Assembly (NCBI RefSeq): GCF_019599045.1
Contig: NZ_CP080623.1
Coordinates: 3,308,501-3,372,500, forward strand
Length of the DNA: 64,000 bases
Source of the DNA: Roseovarius sp. SCSIO 43702
GTDB taxonomy: Bacteria; Pseudomonadota; Alphaproteobacteria; Rhodobacterales; Rhodobacteraceae
Reading direction: 5' to 3'
A program made the translations under genes and the position numbers. The notes below the pieces were generated by a model. That model had not been told where the DNA came from. It ran no database searches and saw only the letters and a list, made by a program, of their open reading frames with translations. How positions within the stretch are numbered: position 1 is the first letter of the stretch; each line of letters starts with the position of its first letter. Below are positions 9,799 to 18,917 of the stretch, in pieces.

Positions 9799-11994
9799 AT
9801 GCCCTACGCCCATTCCGACAGCGCGCCACCCATGTTGCACGCCCCCGCCCCCGATGTCGCCCGGCGCGAGAAGCTCGAGGGCGGCAAGCGGTTCGAGATG
9901 GTGACCGAGTTCTCGGCCGCCGGGGATCAGCCCACCGCGATCGCGGAGCTGACCCAGGGCATCGACGAGGGCGAACGCGACCAGGTGCTCCTCGGGGCCA
10001 CCGGCACGGGCAAGACCTTCACCATGGCGCGCGTGATCGAGGAAACCCAGCGTCCCGCCATCATCCTGGCGCCCAACAAGACCCTCGCGGCGCAGCTTTA
10101 CGGCGAATTCAAGGGCTTCTTCCCCAACAACGCCGTGGAATATTTCGTCAGCTACTACGACTACTACCAGCCCGAGGCCTACGTGCCGCGCTCCGACACC
10201 TTCATCGAGAAGGAAAGCCAGATCAACGAACAGATCGACCGGATGCGCCACTCGGCCACCCGCGCGCTCCTGGAACGCGACGACGTGATCATCGTGGCCT
10301 CGGTCTCGTGCATCTACGGCATCGGCTCGGTCGAGACCTACGGTGCCATGACCCAGGACCTGAAGGTCGGCCACGACTACGATCAGCGCAAGGTCATGGC
10401 CGATCTCGTGGCGCAGCAGTACCGCCGCAACGACCAGGCGTTCCAGCGCGGCTCGTTCCGGGTGCGCGGCGACTCGCTCGAGATCTTCCCCGCCCACCTC
10501 GAGGACCGCGCCTGGCGGCTGTCGTTCTTCGGCGAGGAGCTCGAGTCGATCACCGAATTCGATCCCCTCACCGGCGAGAAGACCGACAGTTTCGACCAGA
10601 TCCGCGTCTATGCCAATTCGCACTACGTCACGCCGAAACCGACGATGCAGCAGGCCATCATAGGCATCAAGAAGGAGCTGCGCACGCGGCTCGATCAACT
10701 CGTGGGCGAGGGCAAGCTCCTGGAGGCGCAGCGGCTCGAACAGCGCACGAATTTCGACCTCGAGATACTCGAGGCCACCGGCGTCTGCAACGGGATCGAG
10801 AACTATTCGCGCTACCTGACGGGGCGTGCGCCGGGTGAGCCGCCGCCCACGCTCTTCGAATTCATCCCCGACAACGCCATCGTCTTCGCCGACGAAAGCC
10901 ACGTGTCGGTCCCGCAGATCGGCGGCATGTATCGCGGCGACTACCGGCGCAAGTTCACGCTCGCCGAACACGGCTTCCGCCTGCCCTCCTGCATGGACAA
11001 CCGCCCGCTCAAGTTCGAGGAATGGGACGCCATGCGCCCGCAATCGGTGTTCGTCTCGGCCACCCCCGCGGCGTGGGAGCTCGAGCAGACCGGCGGCGTC
11101 TTCACCGAACAGGTGATCCGCCCCACGGGCCTGCTCGACCCGATGGTCGAAATCCGCCCCGTCGAGACGCAGGTGGACGACCTGCTGGACGAGGTGCGCC
11201 GCGTCGCCGCCGATGGCTACCGCACGCTCGTGACCACGCTGACCAAGCGCATGGCCGAGGACCTGACCGAATACCTGCACGAGCAGGGCATCCGCGTGCG
11301 CTACATGCACAGCGACATCGACACGATCGAGCGGATCGAGATCCTGCGCGACCTGCGGCTCGGCGCCTTCGACGTGCTGGTGGGCATCAACCTTTTGCGC
11401 GAGGGGCTCGACATTCCCGAATGCGGCCTCGTGGCGATTCTCGACGCCGACAAGGAAGGGTTCCTGCGCTCCGAAACCTCGCTCATCCAGACCATCGGGC
11501 GCGCGGCGCGCAACGCCGATGGCCGCGTGATCATGTATGCCGACCGCATCACCGGCTCGATGGAGCGCGCGCTGGCCGAGACCGACCGCCGCCGTGCCAA
11601 GCAGATCGCCTATAACGAGGAACACGGCATCACGCCGGCCACGATCAGGAAGAACGTCGACGACATCCTCGCCGGTCTCTACCAGGGCGACGTGGACATG
11701 AACCGCGTGACGGCGAAGGTGGACCACGCCATCGGCGGCAACCTCCAGGCCCATCTCGACGCGCTCCGCGCCGACATGCGCAAGGCCGCCGAGAACCTCG
11801 AATTCGAGGAAGCCGCGCGGCTCCGCGACGAGGTCAAGCGGCTCGAGGCGGTCGATCTCGCCGTCGCCGACGACCCCCTCGCGCGCCAGCAAGCAGTCGA
11901 GAAGGCGAGCGCCGAGGCCGTCAAGGGGCGCGGCCGCTCAACGGCGGGGCGTCCGGGGCAGCGGGGCGGGAATGTGAAAAGGCGGAAGAGGTAG
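9799..11994 (+). CDS. uvrB: excinuclease ABC subunit B
   Basis: UvrB is the damage-verification helicase of nucleotide excision repair, working with UvrA and UvrC in the cytoplasm. The 731-residue product has Walker A GATGTGKT (66-73), the damage-wedging hairpin [13 protein letters not shown], the DESHV box, helicase motifs around [14 protein letters not shown] and TIGRAARN, and a C-terminal UVR coiled coil ([19 protein letters not shown]). A basic tail (GNVKRRKR) ends the protein. The ATG at 9799 has AGAGGA about 8 bases upstream. No obvious LexA site was seen upstream. The gene stands alone and ends in a hairpin terminator. Confidence 0.98.
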   Translation: MPYAHSDSAPPMLHAPAPDVARREKLEGGKRFEMVTEFSAAGDQPTAIAELTQGIDEGERDQVLLGATGTGKTFTMARVIEETQRPAIILAPNKTLAAQLYGEFKGFFPNNAVEYFVSYYDYYQPEAYVPRSDTFIEKESQINEQIDRMRHSATRALLERDDVIIVASVSCIYGIGSVETYGAMTQDLKVGHDYDQRKVMADLVAQQYRRNDQAFQRGSFRVRGDSLEIFPAHLEDRAWRLSFFGEELESITEFDPLTGEKTDSFDQIRVYANSHYVTPKPTMQQAIIGIKKELRTRLDQLVGEGKLLEAQRLEQRTNFDLEILEATGVCNGIENYSRYLTGRAPGEPPPTLFEFIPDNAIVFADESHVSVPQIGGMYRGDYRRKFTLAEHGFRLPSCMDNRPLKFEEWDAMRPQSVFVSATPAAWELEQTGGVFTEQVIRPTGLLDPMVEIRPVETQVDDLLDEVRRVAADGYRTLVTTLTKRMAEDLTEYLHEQGIRVRYMHSDIDTIERIEILRDLRLGAFDVLVGINLLREGLDIPECGLVAILDADKEGFLRSETSLIQTIGRAARNADGRVIMYADRITGSMERALAETDRRRAKQIAYNEEHGITPATIRKNVDDILAGLYQGDVDMNRVTAKVDHAIGGNLQAHLDALRADMRKAAENLEFEEAARLRDEVKRLEAVDLAVADDPLARQQAVEKASAEAVKGRGRSTAGRPGQRGGNVKRRKR

Positions 11995-12025
11995 GGTGCG
12001 CATTCACGGCGCACCCCTTCCTTTC
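11994..12025 (+). terminator. hairpin terminator after uvrB
   Basis: A perfect 8-bp stem GGGTGCGC/GCGCACCC (11994-12001 and 12009-12016) with a 7-base loop starts at the last base of the uvrB stop codon. It is followed by a pyrimidine-rich CTTCCTTTCT tract rather than a pure T run. Confidence 0.6.
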
Positions 12026-12031
12026 TGCCAG

Positions 12032-12319
12032 TCAATTCGACCAGTTCGCTCCGACATCATAGCCTTCGGCCGTCGGCTTTTCGGCCAGGTGCTCCGACAT
12101 GCGGCCCCAAAGCGCCGCCACCTTGTCCGCGTTCGAGTCCGAGATCTGGCGGCTCTCGACGATCGCCACGACATAACCGTTGCCATCCTCATTGGCGACG
12201 TTGATGAAATGCTGCATCCCCGGAAGGCCCATGATATCGGATTTCATCGTCTCCATCTGGGCTATCGCTGCCTCGCGCGCACCGGGTTTCAGCTTGTATC
12301 GCGTAACACGTGCAAACAT
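12032..12319 (-). CDS. small antibiotic-biosynthesis-monooxygenase (ABM)-fold protein
   Basis: A 95-residue protein starting MFARVTRYKLKPG and continuing with a GMQHFINVAN segment and a hydrophobic strand GYVVAIVES. This is the pattern of dimeric alpha/beta-barrel (ABM-like) proteins, though no catalytic residue can be assigned. The start at 12319 follows GGGAGG at about 6 bases. Immediately upstream lies a short AAC/AAT triplet run. It is convergent with uvrB, with the uvrB terminator between them. The substrate is unknown; ABM-fold proteins range from heme or quinol oxygenases to stress proteins. Confidence 0.75.
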   Translation of the reverse strand: MFARVTRYKLKPGAREAAIAQMETMKSDIMGLPGMQHFINVANEDGNGYVVAIVESRQISDSNADKVAALWGRMSEHLAEKPTAEGYDVGANWSN

Positions 12320-12653
12320 CACAAATCCTCCCTTATTATTATTGTTGTCGAGTCTTCGAGATCGCGCATCTTTCTCTGCGCAGGTCTGCCATAACATATT
12401 TGGGCGTCGTTTCGGGATATTTCGTCGCTTTGCGAAAGGCCGGACAGCCATGGTGCGTAGTTCCTGCGCACCATGGCTTACCTACCAAGCCGAACCGCCG
12501 GTTCAACGTCCGGCTCGTGACCGCCTGAAACCGCGCACCCCATACGACGCCTCGCCTGACGCTGCACCCTTAACAGATACGCACCCCGGCGCCTTCGACA
12601 TCTCGCCGCATCATCCTCACGCCGGACGATGCCATCCCCGAAGGCCGCCCCGC
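12320..12653. other. 334-bp gene-free spacer with inverted repeats
   Basis: No gene is supported here. The left end carries an AT-rich block with the triplet run TTATTATTATTGTTG just upstream of the ABM gene's ribosome site (probably its promoter and leader). The middle holds a strong 11-bp inverted repeat (12447-12477). Slightly further on, GAACCG-C-CGGTTC forms a 13-base odd palindrome (12492-12504). The right end is unremarkable up to the rmlA stop codon. Confidence 0.6.
12447..12477. repeat. perfect inverted repeat / hairpin
   Basis: Arms GCCATGGTGCG (12447-12457) and CGCACCATGGC (12467-12477) pair perfectly over 11 bp around the 9-base loop TAGTTCCTG. No T-run follows on either strand, so it is not a classical terminator. 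It could act at the end of the rml transcript (minus strand) or as a protein-binding palindrome. Confidence 0.6.
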
Positions 12654-13532
12654 TCAGCCCTCCTTCAGCAACCGCTTGAGATAGGCGCCATACTCGGTCT
12701 TGCTGTACCGGTCGGCGAGGCTGTTGAGTTGCGCGCTGTCGATCCACCCCTGTTCATAGGCGATCTCCTCGGGGCATCCGGCCTGCAGGCCCTGCCGCGA
12801 TTGCAGCGTGCGCACGAAATTCCCGGCGTCGAGCAGGCTGGCATGGGTGCCGGTGTCGAGCCACGCGTAACCGCGGCCCATCTGCTGCACGCTCAGGCTG
12901 CCCTCGTCGAGATAGGTCTGCAGGAGCGACGTGATCTCGAGCTCGCCGCGCGCCGAGGGGGTGATCGTGCGCGCCCTCTCGGACGCGCTGGCGTCGAGGA
13001 AGTAAAGCCCCGTCACAGCGTAGTTCGAAGGCGGCTCGGCGGGCTTCTCCACGATGCCGGTCACCGTCCCGTCGCCATCCATGGCCACCACGCCATAGCG
13101 CTGCGGGTCCGCGACGCGATAGCCGAAGACGGTGCCCCCGGTCGTCCGCGCATCCGCCGCCGCCAGCAGTTCGGGCAGCCCGTGCCCGAAGAAGATATTG
13201 TCCCCCAGCACCATCACCGAAGGCGCCCCCGCCAGGAAATCCTCGGCCAGCAGGTAGGCCTGCGCCAGCCCGTCCGGCGACGGCTGCCCGATATAGGTCA
13301 TCTCGAGACCCCATTGCGATCCGTCGCCCAGCAGCCGCTCGAACTGTGCCCGGTCGCCGGGGGTGGTGATCACCGCGATCTCGCGTATCCCCGCGAGCAT
13401 CAGGACCGACAGCGGGAAATAGATCATCGGCTTGTCATAGATCGGCATCAATTGCTTCGATACCGCGCCGGTGATCGGGAAAAGCCGCGATCCGGTGCCC
13501 CCGGCCAGGATGATCCCCTTACGTTGCGTCAT
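12654..13532 (-). CDS. rmlA: glucose-1-phosphate thymidylyltransferase
   Basis: Makes dTDP-glucose from dTTP and glucose-1-phosphate, the first step of dTDP-L-rhamnose synthesis. The 292-residue protein begins with the nucleotide-binding motif GGTGSRLFPIT followed by SKQLMPIYDKPMIYFPLS. It contains the VLGDNIFFG and EKPAEPPSNYAVTGLYF signatures. The start at 13532 follows GGAGAG at 7-base spacing. It is the last of four rhamnose genes on the minus strand, separated from rmlD by 111 bases, so it may have its own promoter or depend on readthrough. Confidence 0.97.
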   Translation of the reverse strand: MTQRKGIILAGGTGSRLFPITGAVSKQLMPIYDKPMIYFPLSVLMLAGIREIAVITTPGDRAQFERLLGDGSQWGLEMTYIGQPSPDGLAQAYLLAEDFLAGAPSVMVLGDNIFFGHGLPELLAAADARTTGGTVFGYRVADPQRYGVVAMDGDGTVTGIVEKPAEPPSNYAVTGLYFLDASASERARTITPSARGELEITSLLQTYLDEGSLSVQQMGRGYAWLDTGTHASLLDAGNFVRTLQSRQGLQAGCPEEIAYEQGWIDSAQLNSLADRYSKTEYGAYLKRLLKEG

Positions 13533-13643
13533 TGCCAAACTCTCCGCATCTGATCTCACCGCCCTTCCGCACCGCTCTCCGTGCGCTTTGCCTAGGGGAA
13601 CACCCGCCCGACAACAACATCGCCCTGTCCCGCGCCATCGCCC

Positions 13644-14486
13644 TCAACCCCTGAGCGCATCCAGGACGTCGCGCAACCCGGCCTTCCAGTCCGGCATCGC
13701 GATCCCGAAATCCCGTGTCAGGCTCTCCCCGTCGAGGCGCGAATTCTCCGGGCGCGTCGCTGGCGTCGGATACTCCGCCGTCGGGATACCCGTCACTTTG
13801 ACCCCCATGCCGGCCTGCGCGAAAATCTCGCGCGCGAACCCTGCCCAGCTTGTCGCGGGGCTGCCCGCGAAATGATAGGTGCCGCCCTCCTGCCCGTCCG
13901 TCATCGCGCGCGCCATCGTCAGCAGGCAGGCCGCGATATCCGCCGCGGGCGTCGGTCCGCCGACCTGATCATCGACCACGCGCAGCTCGTCGCGCCCCGC
14001 GCCGAGGCGCAGCATCGTCTTGACGAAATTCGTTCCGTGGGCGGAAAACACCCAAGACGTGCGCAGGATCGCGTGCGTCCCGCCCGCCGCGCGCACCGCC
14101 CTTTCCCCGGCCAGCTTGGTGCGGCCATAGACGTTTCGCGGGTCCACCGGGTCTTCCGGGGTCCACGGGCGCGATCCGCTGCCGTCAAAGACGTAATCGG
14201 TCGAAACATGCAGGAACGGGATGCGCCGCGCGGCACAGGCACCGGCGATCGCGCCGGGGGCCGTGGCGTTGACCGCCTGCGCCTCGGCCCGCTCCTCCTC
14301 GGCGCGGTCGACCGCCGTGTAGGCCGCGGCGTTGATGACCACGTCGGGCGCGTGCGCCTCCACCGCGTCGCGCAGCGCCTGCGGGTCGCGCAGGTCCGCC
14401 TCGGCCCGGCCCAGCGCGACCACCATGGCCCGCCGCGCGAGCTCGGTCGCGACCTGGCCGGTGCGGCCGAAGATCAATATCCTCAC
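13644..14486 (-). CDS. rmlD: dTDP-4-dehydrorhamnose reductase
   Basis: Reduces dTDP-4-keto-L-rhamnose to dTDP-L-rhamnose using NAD(P)H. The 280-residue short-chain reductase starts with [18 protein letters not shown], the Rossmann loop. It carries [10 protein letters not shown] and the catalytic Tyr-x3-Lys as YGRTK, and ends with the usual SRLDGESL region. The GTG start at 14486 overlaps the rmlB stop by 4 bases (GTGA), indicating coupled translation. Much longer in-frame extension upstream is only rmlB read in another frame. Confidence 0.95.
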   Translation of the reverse strand: MRILIFGRTGQVATELARRAMVVALGRAEADLRDPQALRDAVEAHAPDVVINAAAYTAVDRAEEERAEAQAVNATAPGAIAGACAARRIPFLHVSTDYVFDGSGSRPWTPEDPVDPRNVYGRTKLAGERAVRAAGGTHAILRTSWVFSAHGTNFVKTMLRLGAGRDELRVVDDQVGGPTPAADIAACLLTMARAMTDGQEGGTYHFAGSPATSWAGFAREIFAQAGMGVKVTGIPTAEYPTPATRPENSRLDGESLTRDFGIAMPDWKAGLRDVLDALRG

Positions 14487-15529
14487 CGCCCCGACCCCCG
14501 CCCCAGCCGCCGGCCCACGCCCTCGCGATCCTGCAGGGCACGCCACCAGTCCTCGTTGTCCAGATACCATCTCACGGTCCGCTCCAGCCCTTCCTCCAGG
14601 GTGCAGGACGGTCGCCAGCCGAGTTCGGCACGGATGCGCGACGGGTCGATGGCATAACGCAGATCGTGGCCGGGGCGGTCCGTGACGAAGGCGATCTGCT
14701 CCGCATGGGGCGCCGGGCCGGGCTTCAGGCGGTCGAGGATCGCACAGATCATCCGCACGAGGTCGATATTGCGAACCTCGTTCTCCCCGCCGATGTTGTA
14801 TGTGCGCCCCACCGCGCCCTTCGCCAGCACCGTCAACAGCGCGTCGGCATGGTCCTCCACGTAGAGCCAGTCCCGCACGTTCTCGCCCTTGCCATAGACC
14901 GGCACGGCCGCGCCCGCGAGCGCCCGGAGGATGACGACCGGGATCAGCTTCTCGGGAAACTGGTAGGGCCCGTAATTGTTCGAGCAGTTCGTGACCACCA
15001 CCGGCAGGCCGTAGGTCTCGTGCCAGGCGCGGACGAGGTGGTCGCTCGCCGCCTTCGACGCCGAATAGGGGGAGTTGGGCGCATAGGGGGTCTCCTCGGT
15101 GAAGAGCCCGGTGGCGCCCAGCGTGCCGTAGACCTCGTCGGTCGAGACATGGTGGAACCGGAACCCGTCCGGCCGCCCCTTCGCCTCCCAGAGGAGGCGC
15201 GCGGCCTGCAACAGGTTGAACGTGCCGTTGATGTTGGTCTTCACAAAGGTTCCCGGCCCGTCGATCGACCGGTCCACGTGGCTTTCGGCCGCCAGGTGCA
15301 TGACCGCATCCGGGGCGTGGCGGTCGAACACCGCCTGCACGGCCCCGGCGTCGCGGATATCGACCCGCTCGAACGCGTAGGCGGGATGCCCGGCCACCTG
15401 CACCACGTTCTCGAGGCACGCGGCATAGGTCAGTGCGTCGAGGTTGACCACCTCGTGACCGGCGGCGATCGCCTGCCGCACCACGGCCGATCCGATGAAC
15501 CCGGCACCGCCTGTCACGAGTATCTTCAC
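14483..15529 (-). CDS. rmlB: dTDP-glucose 4,6-dehydratase
   Basis: Converts dTDP-glucose to dTDP-4-keto-6-deoxyglucose. The 348-residue protein has the NAD-binding [11 protein letters not shown] start, [10 protein letters not shown], and the [12 protein letters not shown] catalytic Tyr/Lys motif. It also has [14 protein letters not shown] and the [13 protein letters not shown] substrate loop. The GTG at 15529 overlaps the rfbC stop (GTGA) and has GGAG six bases upstream; an ATG four codons earlier (15541) is an alternative. The order is rfbC-rmlB-rmlD-rmlA. Confidence 0.96.
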   Translation of the reverse strand: MKILVTGGAGFIGSAVVRQAIAAGHEVVNLDALTYAACLENVVQVAGHPAYAFERVDIRDAGAVQAVFDRHAPDAVMHLAAESHVDRSIDGPGTFVKTNINGTFNLLQAARLLWEAKGRPDGFRFHHVSTDEVYGTLGATGLFTEETPYAPNSPYSASKAASDHLVRAWHETYGLPVVVTNCSNNYGPYQFPEKLIPVVILRALAGAAVPVYGKGENVRDWLYVEDHADALLTVLAKGAVGRTYNIGGENEVRNIDLVRMICAILDRLKPGPAPHAEQIAFVTDRPGHDLRYAIDPSRIRAELGWRPSCTLEEGLERTVRWYLDNEDWWRALQDREGVGRRLGRGSGR

Positions 15530-16095
15530 GGGCCGCTCCATTCGAACGGGCTCTTGAGGCCGGCAAGGTCCGGGGCGCGCGCGTCCTTGTCCGAGAGGAT
15601 CGCATCGGCCTCGGAAATGCCCCAGTCGATACCGATGCGCGGGTCGTTCCACCGCAGCGCACGGTCACAATCGGGCGCATAGTAGGCGGAACACTTGTAG
15701 ATGATCTCGGTGTCGGGTGCGCGGGTGACGAACCCGTGGGCAAATCCCGCCGGCACCAGAAGCTGGCGCGCGTTCTCGAAGCTCAGCTCGTAGCCCACCC
15801 ATTGCCCGTAGGTCGGGCTGCCCTGGCGGATATCGACCGCCACGTCGAAAAGCACACCGCGCCCGCAGCGCACGAGCTTGTCCTGCGCATGGGGCGGCGC
15901 CTGGAAATGCAGGCCGCGCACGGTGCCGGCGCGTTCGGAGAGCGAATGGTTGTCCTGCACGAAATCAATGTCGATTCCCGTCTCGCGCAGCGTGCGCCGG
16001 CTCCAGCTTTCGCTGAAGAAGCCGCGCTCGTCGCCATGACGAAGAGGCGTCAGCAGAAGCACGCCCGGCAGGGCCGTTTCCTGAACATCCATCAT
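15526..16095 (-). CDS. rfbC: dTDP-4-dehydrorhamnose 3,5-epimerase
   Basis: Epimerises dTDP-4-keto-6-deoxyglucose to the L-rhamnose configuration. The 189-residue RmlC-type cupin contains [10 protein letters not shown], the [18 protein letters not shown] segment with the catalytic histidine, [14 protein letters not shown] and [10 protein letters not shown]. The two adjacent ATG codons at 16095 and 16092 fit the family N-terminus; longer in-frame extensions are not credible. It is first in the rhamnose operon, so the promoter should lie in 16096-16321, shared with dtd on the other strand. Confidence 0.95.
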   Translation of the reverse strand: MMDVQETALPGVLLLTPLRHGDERGFFSESWSRRTLRETGIDIDFVQDNHSLSERAGTVRGLHFQAPPHAQDKLVRCGRGVLFDVAVDIRQGSPTYGQWVGYELSFENARQLLVPAGFAHGFVTRAPDTEIIYKCSAYYAPDCDRALRWNDPRIGIDWGISEADAILSDKDARAPDLAGLKSPFEWSGP

Positions 16096-16221
16096 GCGCA
16101 CTTTCCGTCTCTCGCTGGGCTCGCTAGTAGCAATGCCCCCTGCTCTTGTCACGATGAATAACCCCAAATGATGAACCAAGGGTTGACGGGCGTCGGGTTC
16201 CGGCCTGCGTGCGCTGGCGTC

Positions 16222-16308
16222 ACGATCTGCGCGACTCACCTTCCACCGACGCGATACCGACATGGATACCGACACGATACCGACGTAGGGTGCGGCCCGT
16301 TAACCTTT
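16222..16308 (+). repeat. 87-bp intergenic repeat element, copy A
   Basis: This stretch, between rfbC and dtd, is homologous along its whole length to 54365-54451. It contains CCACCGACGCGATACCGAC, then further GATACCGAC-like units at 11-12 bp spacing, and ends with GGCCCGTTAACCTTT. Both copies lie outside genes and on the same strand. Here the end lies 13 bases before the dtd start codon, so it would form the dtd leader. Confidence 0.8.
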
Positions 16309-16321
16309 GCGAGGATTTCTC

Positions 16322-16768
16322 ATGCGCGCCCTTCTGCAACGCGTTTCGGACGCCCGCGTCGCCGTCGATGGCCGGGTGGTCGGCGAAACCGGCCCCGGCC
16401 TCCTGGTCTTCGTCTGCGCCATGCAGGGTGACGGCGAGGACGAGGCGCGGAAACTTGCCTCCAGGGTCGCCAGGCTGCGGATTTTCAGGGACGAATCCGG
16501 CCGGATGAACCGCGCGCTCCTGGATGCCGAGACCCCCTCGGCCCTTGTCGTGAGCCAGTTCACCCTCGCCGCCGATACCCGAAGCGGCAACCGCCCCGGT
16601 TTCTCGACCGCTGCACCCCCCGAGGAGGGCCGCCGGCTTTACCAGGTCTTTACCGATTGCCTCCATAACCTCGGCATCGCCACGCAGACCGGCGAATTCG
16701 GCGCCGACATGGCCGTCACGCTCACGAATGACGGCCCCGTCACGATCTGGCTGGATACTCAGTCATAG
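16322..16768 (+). CDS. dtd: D-aminoacyl-tRNA deacylase
   Basis: Hydrolyses D-amino acids mischarged on tRNA. The 148-residue protein starts [17 protein letters not shown]. It has the catalytic SQFTLAAD motif, the GNRPGF segment and the Gly-cisPro motif within [11 protein letters not shown], all diagnostic for DTD. The start at 16322 has GAGGA six bases upstream; an in-frame ATG five codons earlier lies inside that ribosome site. The 3' end overlaps the convergent esterase gene by 10 bases. Confidence 0.97.
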   Translation: MRALLQRVSDARVAVDGRVVGETGPGLLVFVCAMQGDGEDEARKLASRVARLRIFRDESGRMNRALLDAETPSALVVSQFTLAADTRSGNRPGFSTAAPPEEGRRLYQVFTDCLHNLGIATQTGEFGADMAVTLTNDGPVTIWLDTQS

Positions 16769-17427
16769 CCGAGCCGCGTGCGCATGAAAGCCAGCGCGAC
16801 CTGAAGGCCGTCCGGCGCGATCCCGTGCGCGGTGCCCTTCATCACGTGGGCATAGACATCCTTCCACCCCGCGCCCTGCAACGCCTCCGCCGCCTCGGGC
16901 AGGGATTGCGGCGGCACAACGTCGTCCGCGTCCCCGTGAACGAGCAGCACCGGGGGCCGCACGACCACCTCGTCGGCCAGCAGGTCGGGCCGCAGGAGCC
17001 GCCCCGAAAACGCGACGATCCCGGCCACCGCGTCCTCGCGGCGCGGCGCCACGTGCAGCGCCATCATCGTCCCCTGGCTGAACCCGAACAGAAGAACCTG
17101 CTCGGGCAGCAGGTCCTCGTCCACCATCAGCGCATCGAGAAACGCGTTCAGATCCTCGGCCGCCGCGAGCAGGCCGCGCTCGGCCTCCTCCTCGCTCGAG
17201 CCATCGATCCACGGGATCGGAAACCACTGGTAGCCCGTGGGCATCATCGGGATCGTCTCGGGCGCATCGGGCGCCACGAACGCGGTGTCCGGCATATGCT
17301 CGCCCAGCACGTCCGCGATCCCCAGAAGGTCCGCCCCGTTCGCGCCATAGCCGTGCAGAAACACCACCACCGAGCGGGTCTCGCCCGATCGGGCCTCCCG
17401 CCGGCCCGCCTCAAGAACGCGCGTCAT
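16759..17427 (-). CDS. alpha/beta-hydrolase, carboxylesterase/phospholipase family
   Basis: A 222-residue cytoplasmic serine hydrolase of the YpfH/lysophospholipase-carboxylesterase family. The catalytic triad is visible as Ser117 in GFSQG, Asp168 in HGDADDVVP and His201 in [11 protein letters not shown]; an oxyanion [10 protein letters not shown] lies near residue 25. The start at 17427 follows AAGGGA and overlaps the glycosylase stop (ATGA), so it is the last gene of a cobK-glycosylase-esterase unit. The natural substrate is unknown. Confidence 0.9.
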   Translation of the reverse strand: MTRVLEAGRREARSGETRSVVVFLHGYGANGADLLGIADVLGEHMPDTAFVAPDAPETIPMMPTGYQWFPIPWIDGSSEEEAERGLLAAAEDLNAFLDALMVDEDLLPEQVLLFGFSQGTMMALHVAPRREDAVAGIVAFSGRLLRPDLLADEVVVRPPVLLVHGDADDVVPPQSLPEAAEALQGAGWKDVYAHVMKGTAHGIAPDGLQVALAFMRTRLGYD

Positions 17428-18053
17428 CTGATCCCTTCCCGTTGTGTTTCGACCCTGTAGTAGGCCCAGAGGATGCGCGCCGCAACCGATCTCCACGGGC
17501 GCCACGCCTGTGCCATCTCGCGCATCTGCCGCTCCCTCGGACGCTCCGGCAGGCCATAGAGCACGCGCGCCGCCTCCTGCAACGCAAGATCGCCATGCGC
17601 GAACACATCCGCCCGGCCGAGCGAGAACATCGCGTAGATCTCCGCCGTCCAGGTCCCGATCCCCGGCACCTCCACCAGCCGGTTCACCACCGCATCGGAC
17701 GGCATCGCGCGCAGGCTTCGGAAATCGATCCCCGCCTCCGCCAGCGCGCGGGCATAGCGCATCTTCTGGCGGCTCAGCCCCACGGCGCGCAGGGCGTCCT
17801 CATCCGCGGCCGCGACCGCCTCGGGCGTCACCAGCCCGGCCGTCTCCATCCGGCCCCAGATCGCGCTGGCCGAGGCGACCGAAACCTGCTGGCTCACGAT
17901 CGCGCTCAGAAGCTCGGCGAAACCCTCCGGCTTGCGCCGCAGCGGCAGCGGCCCCACCAGGCCGCGCGCCTCGGCCATGCGCGGGCAGAGCGCGGCCAGG
18001 GCCTCGGCCCCCTCTTCGACGTCCTCGGATGTCTCGATGATCCGCTCGCTCAT
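17424..18053 (-). CDS. DNA-3-methyladenine glycosylase II (AlkA-type HhH-GPD)
   Basis: A base-excision enzyme that removes alkylated purines. The 209-residue protein has the helix-hairpin-helix VEVPGIGTWTAE (about 127-138) and the catalytic Asp155 in FAHGDLALQ. SQQVS near residue 54 is typical of the family. It lacks the Ada-type N-terminal domain and the Cys cluster of endonuclease III. It overlaps cobK upstream and the esterase downstream by ATGA junctions. A GGAGG site lies just ahead of the start. Confidence 0.92.
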   Translation of the reverse strand: MSERIIETSEDVEEGAEALAALCPRMAEARGLVGPLPLRRKPEGFAELLSAIVSQQVSVASASAIWGRMETAGLVTPEAVAAADEDALRAVGLSRQKMRYARALAEAGIDFRSLRAMPSDAVVNRLVEVPGIGTWTAEIYAMFSLGRADVFAHGDLALQEAARVLYGLPERPRERQMREMAQAWRPWRSVAARILWAYYRVETQREGIR

Positions 18054-18778
18054 ATCCCCTCCAGCCAGTTCACCGCCGCGTCCACGCTCGTCACACAGGG
18101 CGCGTCCGGCGGCGCGGACCGCGCGATCATCGCCACGCGCAGCCCCTCCTCGCGCGCCGCGACCAACTTCGCCCGCGGACCCTCGCCGCCCGCGTTGCGC
18201 AGGATGAGCCAGTCGACCCCGAGCGCGCGGAAGAGCGCCCTTTCCCCCTCGACCGAGAAGGGCGCCGTGCCGTGCACGAACCCGCCGCGCGGAAGGGGAA
18301 AGGGCTCGTCGGTCGGTGTCAGGACGCGGCAATGGATCACGCTTTCACGCAGCCCCGCGAAGGCACCGAGGCTCTCGCGCCCCGTGGCGAGGAACGCCAC
18401 TTCTCCGGGCTCGATCAACCCCGCCGCCGCCTCTGCATCCGGCACGATGGTCCAGCGATCGCCCGGTCCGGCCGTCCATTCCGGCCGTTCGAGCCGGCAA
18501 TAGGGCACCCCCGCCTCCCGGCAGAGGGCCACCGTGCGGTGGGTTATCCGTTCCGCAAAGGGATGCGTGGCATCCATCACCGCACCGATCCCCTGCCCGC
18601 AAAGGAACGCGCGAAACCCGGCCCCGCCCCCGAATCCACCGGTCCGCACCGGCAGGCCCGTCTCCGCCGCGCGCCGATCCCGCCGCGCAAGCGACAGCAG
18701 CGCCGGCATCCCGCGCGCCGCGAGCACCGCGGCAAGCTTCAGCGCCTCACCCGTGCCACCCAGAACGAGAATGCTCAT
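18050..18778 (-). CDS. cobK: precorrin-6A/cobalt-precorrin-6A reductase
   Basis: A 242-residue reductase of cobalamin corrin-ring synthesis. It begins with MSILVLGGTGEALKLAAVL. It contains DATHPFAERIT, LERPEWTAGPGD and FLATGRESLGAF, then the C-terminal LILRNAGGEGPRAKL, all characteristic of CobK/CbiJ. No other cobalamin gene lies nearby. The gene is instead the first of a coupled trio with a DNA glycosylase and an esterase, and no cobalamin riboswitch was recognised upstream. Confidence 0.92.
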   Translation of the reverse strand: MSILVLGGTGEALKLAAVLAARGMPALLSLARRDRRAAETGLPVRTGGFGGGAGFRAFLCGQGIGAVMDATHPFAERITHRTVALCREAGVPYCRLERPEWTAGPGDRWTIVPDAEAAAGLIEPGEVAFLATGRESLGAFAGLRESVIHCRVLTPTDEPFPLPRGGFVHGTAPFSVEGERALFRALGVDWLILRNAGGEGPRAKLVAAREEGLRVAMIARSAPPDAPCVTSVDAAVNWLEGI

Positions 18779-18917
18779 GAAACGCTCAAACCCAAGACCG
18801 ACAGGAGGACCGCGAAGGCCATCTTCCGGCGGACTATAGGCGCGCTCCCCGCCTGCGCCAATCGCGAAACGCCGGGCGCCCTTGCGGCCTCCTCGAAACG
18901 GGCGTAGCACATCGCCC

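Noticed and set aside
9721..11892. 723-codon open frame antisense to uvrB
   Set aside because: His/Arg/Val-rich product with no family resemblance, mirrored exactly over uvrB.
12331..12349. triplet run TTATTATTATTGTTG as a phase-variable tract
   Set aside because: Only a few imperfect units, outside the coding frame and upstream of the ribosome site; too short to suggest slippage.
18779..18917. possible cobalamin riboswitch before cobK
   Set aside because: The spacer is only about 140 bases and shows no B12-box-like sequence.
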